Assembly: GCA_023266165.1 (NCBI GenBank)
Contig: JAHFRR010000032.1
Coordinates: 1-12,284 of the forward strand
Direction: 5' to 3'
DNA length: 12,284 bases
DNA from: Thiotrichales bacterium
Lineage (GTDB): Bacteria > Pseudomonadota > Gammaproteobacteria > Francisellales > CACEW01
Shown here: positions 7,055 to 12,284 of the stretch, in pieces
How positions within the stretch are numbered: the first letter of the stretch is position 1
How the letters are laid out: each line of letters starts with the position of its first letter
Made by a program: the position numbers and the translations under genes
The notes under the pieces: model-generated
Database searches by the model: none
What the model was told of the DNA's origin: nothing
Seen by the model: only the letters and a program-made list of their open reading frames with translations

Positions 7055-7900
7055 ATGGCGAAGGGAAGAAAAGCAACTTCATTAGTTGTTCAAGGCTCTG
7101 AAATTACGGTTTTGCCTCACCCTGATGGAGAGTATATCTCACTCACGGATATGGTCAAAAACTTTGAAGGTGGTACTGCGCTCATTGAGCAATGGATGAG
7201 AAATAAAGATACCGTTTTATTTTTAGGTGTCTGGGAAAAGTTGCATAATCCAATTTTTAATTCCCTCGAATTCGAGGGAATTAAAAATGAGGCTGGGCGC
7301 AATAGTTTCTTTCTTTCAGTGAAAAAGTGGATCGAAACAACCAAAGCCTGTGGTTTAATGGCAAGCTCTGGGCGGTATGGAGGTACTTATGCGCATCACG
7401 ATATCGCGTTTGAGTTTGGTTCGTGGCTGAGTCCTGAGTTTAAACTCTATTTAATCACAGAGTTTCAGCGGCTAAAATCAGATGAGGGACGACGTTTATC
7501 TCAAGAGTGGAATTTGACAAGAGCCTTGTCTAAACTCAACTATCGGATTCATACTGACGCAATCAAGGCACATCTTATTCCAGTTGTCAGTATTGATCAG
7601 ATTAGTAAAACCTATGCAGATGAGGCGGATGTGCTCAACGTAGCTTTATTTGGGAAAACAGCAAAACAGTGGCGTGAAGAAAATATTGAGCAGAGGGGTA
7701 ATATTCGAGATGCTGCTAATATTCAAGAGTTACTCGTTATGACCAACCTGGAATCTATGAATGCTGAGTTTATTCGCATGGGGCTACCCCAACAAGAGCG
7801 TCTAAAAAAACTGAACGAAGTTGCCGTGAATCAACTCAAAACGTTGTTGGCGAATGTGTCACTATTAAAAATTTCTAGCTTTGGATCGCAGCGCGAGTAA
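7055..7900 (+). CDS. KilA-N domain-containing protein
   Basis: A 281-residue probable DNA-binding protein. Residues about 15-142 form a KilA-N domain, with GEYISLTDMVKNFEGG at 25-40, the helix IEQWMRNKDTVLFLGVWEKL at 44-63, the core from 64 to 80, FFLSVKKWIETTKACGL at 85-101, and SGRYGGTYAHHDIAFEFGSW at 105-124 followed by LYLITEFQRLK. The domain is known from phage KilA-type proteins and large DNA viruses, and is widespread in bacterial accessory DNA. The C-terminal half (about 145-275) is helical, with NYRIHTDAIKAHLIP, EADVLNVALFGKTAKQWR, GNIRDAANIQELLVMTNLESMNAEFIRMGL and a charged end. It resembles the C-terminal part of full-length chromosomal KilA-N proteins, but no enzymatic motif is seen. 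The gene is clearly more A/T-rich than tolC and the aminopeptidase gene around it, and no phage genes accompany it. The cellular role is unknown. Confidence 0.85.
   Translation: MAKGRKATSLVVQGSEITVLPHPDGEYISLTDMVKNFEGGTALIEQWMRNKDTVLFLGVWEKLHNPIFNSLEFEGIKNEAGRNSFFLSVKKWIETTKACGLMASSGRYGGTYAHHDIAFEFGSWLSPEFKLYLITEFQRLKSDEGRRLSQEWNLTRALSKLNYRIHTDAIKAHLIPVVSIDQISKTYADEADVLNVALFGKTAKQWREENIEQRGNIRDAANIQELLVMTNLESMNAEFIRMGLPQQERLKKLNEVAVNQLKTLLANVSLLKISSFGSQRE
7253..7288. repeat. Perfect 36-bp palindrome inside the KilA-N gene
   Basis: The two 18-base arms, 7253-7270 and 7271-7288, are exact reverse complements with no spacer, centred on GAATTC. The flanking bases (7252 A and 7289 G) break the symmetry, so the perfect part is 36 bp. 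It starts at the first base of codon 67 and ends at the last base of codon 78. Read in the aligned frame, both strands therefore encode the same 12 residues, IFNSLEFEGIKN. In mRNA it could form a hairpin of about 16 bp within the coding region. No T-run follows that would make it a terminator. Confidence 0.95.
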
Positions 7901-7938
7901 AATAGGGAAAATTCAGGAAAATAAGAGAAATCAAAAAT

Positions 7939-9336
7939 ATGAAAGCAGAAGTATCGATGTGTTATGGGTTAAGCTTAAGAACTCAGGAAAACAAAAATAC
8001 AGCAATCCAGCTCATTCCTGTGAACAAAAAGGCATTGAAACATTTCTTGAAAGACTGCCCTGAGTATCAAGCTTGGATTGACCATCATCAGTTCGCTCAT
8101 AAGTGTCACTCAGTGCTGACGCTGCCTGCCACAACCGGGGTCATTTCGCAGGTACTGGTGGGTATTGAAGGCTTTGACCCTTATTTTGCGTTGGCTTCAG
8201 CGGCTGAGCGCTTATCGCCGCATACCTACGAGTTGGATGATCGGTATGATCTGATCAGCCTGGAGCAAGCGGCATTGGGATGGTCATTGGCGTGTTATCG
8301 TTTTAGCTATTTCAAACCTATAAAACCCACACCGATGTTACAGGTCGACGCAGCGATTTTGGCGGTCGTACAGCCACTGGCTTCCAGTATCGGTATGGTG
8401 CGCGATTGGGTGAATATGCCTGCAGAGGATATGAATCCTGAAGCCTTAGCGATGACGGTAGATGAGATTGGTCTGCGGTTTAAAGCAGTGACAACCACCG
8501 TGATTGGCGAGGATTTGCTGGCACATCACTTCCCTATGATTCATGCCGTAGGGCGAGCGGGGCATACGGAGCCTCGCTTGATCCAGCTGGTGTGGGGCAA
8601 TCCTGCGCACCCGAGGCTTGCATTGGTGGGGAAAGGCGTCTGTTTTGATACGGGCGGTTTAGATCTGAAAGATGCAGCGGGTATGCTGCGCATGAAAAAA
8701 GACATGGGAGGGGCTGCGCATGCCTTGGCTTTAAGCTATTTGATCATGGCTTATCAACTGCCTGTCCATTTGTCTTTGTATATCCCCGCGGTTGAAAACA
8801 ATGTTGCAAGCAATGCCTATCGCCCTGGAGATGTCTATGTGACGCGCAAGGGCTTGACCGTTGAAATTGGGAATACGGATGCAGAAGGGCGCTTGGTACT
8901 CTCTGATGCGCTGACGCTTGCCTGCGAGCAAGAGCCAGATCTGCTGATTGACTTCGCAACGCTGACAGGCGCTGCACGCGTGGCGTTGGGCCCTGAAATC
9001 CCTGCGCTCTTTTCCAATCAACCCGCCATTGCGCAAGAGATTTTAACGATTTCTCAAGAGATCCAGGATCTCGTCTGGCCTATGCCTCTCTATCGGCCTT
9101 ACGCATCAGGCCTGGAGAGTAAAATCGCTGATTTAAACAATGTTGCCTCGCATGGATTGGCAGGGGCGATTATCGGCGCGTTGTTTTTAGAAAAGTTTGT
9201 CGATCCAGGGATTGATTGGTGCCATCTGGATCTCAATGCTTGGAACACTCGTGCCCTCCCAGGTCGCCCTGAAGGGGGTGAGGCACAAGGCTTGCGCGCT
9301 GTTTTTGCGTATCTTGTAAAGCGATATGTCAAATAA
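7939..9336 (+). CDS. M17 family leucyl aminopeptidase
   Basis: A 465-residue cytosolic dizinc/manganese aminopeptidase that removes N-terminal amino acids during peptide turnover. All M17 active-site residues are present by alignment with bovine and E. coli enzymes. Metal ligands are K232 and D237 in LVGKGVCFDTGG, D255 in MKKDMGGAA, and D314 and E316 in NTDAEGR; the catalytic pair is K244 and R318. The divergent N-terminal domain (1 to about 140) and the linker VRDWVNMPAEDMNPEAL at 154-170 fit the family. The VCFDTGGLDLK version marks the shorter proteobacterial LAP-like branch and not classical PepA (about 500 residues). The end WNTRALPGRPEGGEAQGLRAVFAYL is typical. The ATG at 7939 is chosen (AAGAGA upstream); the ATG at 7957 is possible. 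It begins 38 nt after the KilA-N gene and may share its transcript. The first 30 or so codons look more A/T-rich than the rest. Confidence 0.93.
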   Translation: MKAEVSMCYGLSLRTQENKNTAIQLIPVNKKALKHFLKDCPEYQAWIDHHQFAHKCHSVLTLPATTGVISQVLVGIEGFDPYFALASAAERLSPHTYELDDRYDLISLEQAALGWSLACYRFSYFKPIKPTPMLQVDAAILAVVQPLASSIGMVRDWVNMPAEDMNPEALAMTVDEIGLRFKAVTTTVIGEDLLAHHFPMIHAVGRAGHTEPRLIQLVWGNPAHPRLALVGKGVCFDTGGLDLKDAAGMLRMKKDMGGAAHALALSYLIMAYQLPVHLSLYIPAVENNVASNAYRPGDVYVTRKGLTVEIGNTDAEGRLVLSDALTLACEQEPDLLIDFATLTGAARVALGPEIPALFSNQPAIAQEILTISQEIQDLVWPMPLYRPYASGLESKIADLNNVASHGLAGAIIGALFLEKFVDPGIDWCHLDLNAWNTRALPGRPEGGEAQGLRAVFAYLVKRYVK

Positions 9337-9475
9337 GCTATTCGTTATACTGTGTAGTGGCCCCCATTGTCAATACCAAAATTTGTCTCATATCTGTCTG
9401 GACTTCTACAAATTCATGTGAAAAGCGCCGTCCAGATCAAGAGATAGATTGGGGTACGTCATTGGGATACATCAT

Positions 9476-9504
9476 TTGAAATTTTGAAGGACACCGAGTA
9501 GAAT
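9476..9504 (+). promoter_or_regulatory. Sigma70-type promoter for the dsbG-tal-abi gene group
   Basis: The -35 element TTGAAA (9476-9481) and the -10 element TAGAAT (9499-9504) are separated by exactly 17 nt, each one or two bases from consensus. Transcription would begin near 9511, giving a leader of roughly 30 nt to the GTG start at 9540. This is the cleanest promoter in the window. It lies after about 140 bases of non-coding sequence downstream of the aminopeptidase gene in which nothing else is recognised beyond a weak 7-bp inverted repeat. Confidence 0.6.
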
Positions 9505-9539
9505 GCCCTTAAAATAAAACACATCAAGGAAGTAGGGAA

Positions 9540-10391
9540 GTGAAAAAGTTAAAGATCAGTGTGAGTCTTGTCAGTCTATTGGGCGTTTTGAGTTTGGCTG
9601 TTGCAGGTGTTGCCCCGCAGGTACTCACAACAGAGGTGAAGGCAGATCCCGGGGCGGCGTTATTGATGCGGGTGGCCCATCAGCAATTGACGATTGAGGA
9701 GATAGTTCCCGTTTCAAAAACGCTGACAGCCTATGTTGTCGCGCCTTCAAGCACAGCGGCATCCAGCCAAAAAATGATTGTTTTCGTGGCAGATGATCAG
9801 TACATCATTGCTGGAAATGTCTTGAATGCTGAGGGGAAGAGCTTAACCTCGGAGTTGACGACAGAATACATCACACGTGCGACTGCGAAAATGGCGTATC
9901 GTGAAGCATCTAGCACGACTTGGTTTGTCGAGGGGAGCGATGCAGCGCCTCATAAAACGTATATTGTGATAGACCCTAACTGTATTTTCTGTCATATGAT
10001 TTATCAAGAGATAGAGCCTATGATCGCAGCCAAGCAATTGCAAGTGCGTTGGATCCCTGTGGGATTTTTAAAGCCTGACAGCATGGGGAAAGCCGTTGCG
10101 CTCTTAACGGCAAAAGATCCTGTACAGGCCTTGAGGCAAGACGAAGCCAGCTTCAATACGCAGACAGAAGAGGGCGGGTTAACCCCTGTGGCAGATGATG
10201 CAAAAAACCCCGCAGTTGCAGAGGCTTATGTGAAAGCGGGTCTGAACACGCAGTTCTTTTCTAAAAATGGATTTCAAGGGACGCCAACCCTCTTGTATAT
10301 GGGCGCCAATGGCGAACCCAATTTCTATCCTGGATATGCCAAAGGCCCGCAGCTGCAAGCTTTGGTGAATACCATGGCTCATAAATTTTAG
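9540..10391 (+). CDS. DsbG/DsbC-like periplasmic thiol:disulfide interchange protein
   Basis: A 283-residue secreted protein. Residues 1 to about 25 are a signal peptide (MKKLKIS, hydrophobic core, AVAGVA). An N-terminal region (about 40-120) resembles the DsbC/DsbG dimerisation domain. The C-terminal thioredoxin-fold domain has the redox motif C148-I-F-C151 in IVIDPNCIFCHMIYQEIEP and a cis-proline at P249 in FQGTPTLLYM. The block VRWIPVGFLKPDSMGKAVALLTAKDP matches DsbG more closely than DsbC. In the family such proteins isomerise wrong disulfides or reduce sulfenylated cysteines in the periplasm, kept reduced by DsbD. E. coli DsbG and DsbC have CPYC and CGYC; CIFC is a variant expected to shift redox potential. 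The start is GTG at 9540, with AAGGAAG 7 nt upstream; no nearby ATG gives the signal peptide. The transaldolase gene follows closely. Confidence 0.87.
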   Translation: MKKLKISVSLVSLLGVLSLAVAGVAPQVLTTEVKADPGAALLMRVAHQQLTIEEIVPVSKTLTAYVVAPSSTAASSQKMIVFVADDQYIIAGNVLNAEGKSLTSELTTEYITRATAKMAYREASSTTWFVEGSDAAPHKTYIVIDPNCIFCHMIYQEIEPMIAAKQLQVRWIPVGFLKPDSMGKAVALLTAKDPVQALRQDEASFNTQTEEGGLTPVADDAKNPAVAEAYVKAGLNTQFFSKNGFQGTPTLLYMGANGEPNFYPGYAKGPQLQALVNTMAHKF

Positions 10392-10408
10392 AGAGGCAGT
10401 CAAAAGTG

Positions 10409-11371
10409 ATGACGAATAAACTGGAGCAACTTAAAAAAATCACGACCGTCGTTGCAGATACCGGGGATATCCGCTTGATTCAGCAATATACCCCCCAAGA
10501 TGCCACAACCAACCCAAGTCTGTTACTCAGTGCTGCCAATATGCCTGAGTATCAAGAGCTGGTTGCATCAGCCATTGCAGGAGTCAAGCGATCCGGGTTA
10601 TCTGTGAGGCATCAGCTGCATGAGAGCATGCAGGCTTTAAGCGTTGCCTTTGGACTTGAGATTTTAAAAATCATCCCAGGGCGTGTGTCCACAGAAGTGG
10701 ATGCGCGCTTGTCGTTTGACCTGTTAGGCACTGTCTCTGAGGCTCGCCAACTGATGGCTCGATACGCCGCTGCAGGCATCTCAAAAAATCGAGTGCTCAT
10801 CAAGATTGCAGCGACATGGGAAGGGATTCAAGCTGCGCAAATCCTAGAGCGAGAAGGGATTCATTGCAATCTCACCTTGATGTTTCATTTTGCCCAAGCG
10901 ATTGCCTGTGCTGCTGCTCGCGTCACCTTGATTTCGCCTTTTGTGGGGCGGATCTATGATTTTTATAAAGCGCAAGCAGGTCGACATTTAGAGCCATTTG
11001 AAGATCCAGGCGTGCAGTCTGTCAAAGCCATTTATGATTATTATCGACATTTTGACATCAAGACCATTGTGATGGGTGCCAGTTTTAGAAATCAAGGGCA
11101 GATTGAGGCCTTGGCAGGATGTGACTATCTCACGATTAGCCCGGGTTTATTGGCAGATCTTCAAAAAGACACGGGCGTGCTCACCTCTGCGCTTTCGCTG
11201 GAAGCTGCGCGGAAGAAATCTTTGACACAGGTTCATCTCGATGAAAAACAATTTCGCTTTATGATGAACAGTGATGCCATGGCCACAGAAAAGCTAGCCC
11301 AAGGGATCCGTGGGTTTGTGGCGGATATTGAAAAGCTGGAAGGGCAGGTGAAGAAGGCGTATGAAGAGTGA
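10409..11371 (+). CDS. tal: Transaldolase (TalB type)
   Basis: A 320-residue cytosolic enzyme of the non-oxidative pentose phosphate pathway. It transfers a dihydroxyacetone unit between sedoheptulose-7-phosphate and glyceraldehyde-3-phosphate through a Schiff base. Counted from the ATG at 10409, the catalytic lysine is K132 in VLIKIAATW, with D17 in VVADTGD and E96 in GRVSTEVDARLS, the same numbering as E. coli TalB. Other signatures are QDATTNPSLLL, GIHCNLTLMFHFAQA, ISPFVGRIYDFYKA and VVMGASFRN-type IVMGASFRN. A GTG at 10406 directly precedes the ATG. The ATG is preferred because MTNKLEQLK aligns with MTDKLTSLR of TalB; the upstream AGAGG serves either. It begins 17 nt after the dsbG-like gene, so the two are probably co-transcribed. 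Its last 11 nt overlap the next gene. Confidence 0.97.
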   Translation: MTNKLEQLKKITTVVADTGDIRLIQQYTPQDATTNPSLLLSAANMPEYQELVASAIAGVKRSGLSVRHQLHESMQALSVAFGLEILKIIPGRVSTEVDARLSFDLLGTVSEARQLMARYAAAGISKNRVLIKIAATWEGIQAAQILEREGIHCNLTLMFHFAQAIACAAARVTLISPFVGRIYDFYKAQAGRHLEPFEDPGVQSVKAIYDYYRHFDIKTIVMGASFRNQGQIEALAGCDYLTISPGLLADLQKDTGVLTSALSLEAARKKSLTQVHLDEKQFRFMMNSDAMATEKLAQGIRGFVADIEKLEGQVKKAYEE

Positions 11372-12194
11372 TAGGTTGTTATCATTTGCAGTCATTAAGG
11401 CCATATCTGAGAAAATTTGCCCATCCAGAAGAGGCGCTGTTGATAAGTTACAGTTATGCTATCTCGAGCTTGATACTCTCTGTAATCACTTGGGCTTCAG
11501 TTGTGATCCGTTCCAGGACGGTGATTGTCTAGCCTGGGTCTTAACGAGGACGCTTAGTAAGCTTGCCGGTGGATCAGATGCCAAGAAAGATTTGGGGCGG
11601 TTTTTTACGGAAATTATAAAACTTGTGCCTGAGCCTTTTGACAGAGATAATATGGTAGTTCTGTTGAACTTCCAGCTTGCAGATGATGGCCACAAGTTGC
11701 TGAAAAACAAGTATGAATACGAGCTTTCACCAGTCTCAAATGTCATTGATTGTGAGTTGAGTAGTTGTGATCATGTTAAAAGCTGGCAGCAAAAAGCACG
11801 CGAGCTTATAAGTAAAAAAGATTTTCCAAGCGTCTTGACATCCGGTAGGACAGCACTGGAAGTTATTTTTGATCGTATTTTAGTGAACTCTGCTGTGGAG
11901 GTTTCAAACTTGAAAGAATTTCCGAAGAAATGGAAAAAGGTGAGGGAAATATTATTCTTAAATCCAGAAGGGTACTCTAAACCATTGGTGAAAACTTTAA
12001 CCGGGGGCTTTGGGAGTATTGTTACAGCTATTAATGAAATGAGAAATTTTGGGAGTGATGCGCATTCTCACTCAGTGGCTCAGTCATGCCCCAAGCATCA
12101 TGCAGAGCTTTTTGCTAATTCAGTCATAACGTTGATGATGTTTTTGCTTTCAAGCCATGAATACCAGCAGCTATCTGTGAATGGTGTTAAATGA
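11361..12194 (+). CDS. Abortive infection (Abi_C-like) family protein, putative HEPN ribonuclease
   Basis: A 277-residue protein. The C-terminal half (about 143-265) matches the pattern of the Abi_C domain: WQQKARELISKKDFPSVLTS, RTALEVIFDRIL, KKWKKVREILFL, then VKTLTGGFGSIVTAINEMRNF, then GSDAH, then AELFANSVITLMMFLL. The segment R228-N229-x5-H235 is the RN...H (Rx4-6H) motif of HEPN-fold ribonucleases, at the usual place before the last helix. The N-terminal part (about 1-125) is unrecognised and mixed helical. In characterised Abi systems such proteins act on phage infection by damaging host RNA; whether this one does is inference. The gene is more A/T-rich than tal and overlaps its end by 11 nt, which suggests recent addition with translational coupling. 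The ribosome binding site is poor (AGAAGG only 3 nt from the ATG). No antitoxin-like partner is visible inside the window. Confidence 0.75.
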   Translation: MKSDRLLSFAVIKAISEKICPSRRGAVDKLQLCYLELDTLCNHLGFSCDPFQDGDCLAWVLTRTLSKLAGGSDAKKDLGRFFTEIIKLVPEPFDRDNMVVLLNFQLADDGHKLLKNKYEYELSPVSNVIDCELSSCDHVKSWQQKARELISKKDFPSVLTSGRTALEVIFDRILVNSAVEVSNLKEFPKKWKKVREILFLNPEGYSKPLVKTLTGGFGSIVTAINEMRNFGSDAHSHSVAQSCPKHHAELFANSVITLMMFLLSSHEYQQLSVNGVK

Positions 12195-12225
12195 TTTAAT
12201 TTGAGAGCTATTGGCATGCACACAT

Positions 12226-12250
12226 CTTGCTAACCTATTGAATTGGCAAG
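12226..12250 (+). terminator. Weak stem-loop after the Abi_C-like gene, possible terminator
   Basis: Arms 12226-12233 (CTTGCTAA) and 12243-12250 (TTGGCAAG) pair over 8 bp with one G.U, around a 9-nt loop. They are followed by the T-rich ACTTTCTTATT. It is 31 nt past the stop codon. The stem is modest and the T-tract interrupted, so this is a weak call. Confidence 0.35.
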
Positions 12251-12261
12251 ACTTTCTTATT

Positions 12262-12284
12262 CCCTCCTCCCTTGCGGAGGAGGG
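12262..12284. repeat. C-rich hairpin at the right edge, possible dispersed repeat
   Basis: A perfect 9-bp inverted repeat CCCTCCTCC / GGAGGAGGG (12262-12270 and 12276-12284) with the 5-nt loop CTTGC, touching the window end, so it may be longer. It shares loop length and a CCTC.CCC-type arm with the hairpin at 5566-5596, but the sequences differ in detail. Confidence 0.6.

Noticed and set aside
7913..7991. 9-bp direct repeat TCAGGAAAA at 7913 and 7983 as a target-site duplication
   Set aside because: Both copies lie on the same side of the KilA-N gene, the second inside the aminopeptidase coding region, so they cannot flank an insertion of that gene.
8731..9332. Several open frames antisense to the aminopeptidase gene (60-101 codons)
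   Set aside because: They lie opposite the conserved M17 catalytic region, have no recognisable domain or convincing ribosome binding site, and are explained by the codon bias of the sense gene.
9397..9436. 7-bp inverted repeat TCTGGAC / GTCCAGA as a terminator for the aminopeptidase gene
   Set aside because: The 26-nt loop is too large and no T-tract follows; chance is likely.

Overview
The window looks like ordinary chromosome from a gammaproteobacterium. It mostly carries housekeeping genes, with two accessory, defence-type or mobile-type genes inserted among them. The psd, mnmA, dciA and divergent secA cluster, the TolC-family exporter, the DsbG-like periplasmic protein and the TalB-type transaldolase all fit Gammaproteobacteria. 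The style of several proteins recalls Legionella/Coxiella relatives, but that placement is an impression from remembered sequences and not a result. No rRNA, tRNA, CRISPR array, transposase or integrase was seen.

Left part (1-2860, minus strand): a compact, probably single operon read right to left. It holds dciA (DUF721, replicative helicase loader type), a YadS/TRIC-type membrane protein whose start overlaps the dciA stop as ATGA, mnmA (tRNA 2-thiolation) starting 4 nt after that gene ends, and the N-terminal half of psd (phosphatidylserine decarboxylase), which runs off the left edge. Centre-left (2894-5512, plus strand): secA, divergent from dciA, complete from Walker A to the C-terminal zinc-binding tail. 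It is followed by a C-rich hairpin and a TolC-family outer membrane channel gene (5654-6988).

Centre (7055-9336, plus strand): an A/T-rich KilA-N domain gene lies between tolC and an M17 leucyl aminopeptidase gene. It contains a perfect 36-bp palindrome that coincides exactly with 12 codons of the KilA-N domain.

Right part (9476-12284, plus strand): a strong sigma70-like promoter precedes a GTG-started dsbG-like gene, then a transaldolase gene, then an A/T-rich gene for an Abi_C-like protein (putative HEPN ribonuclease) that overlaps the transaldolase end by 11 nt. The abortive-infection type gene therefore appears to ride on the transcript of a periplasmic disulfide protein and a pentose-phosphate enzyme. 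The window ends in a second C-rich hairpin resembling the one after secA, which suggests a dispersed repeat.

The two most notable items are the self-complementary palindrome inside the KilA-N gene and the orphan Abi_C/HEPN gene coupled to tal. Everything else is standard housekeeping content.
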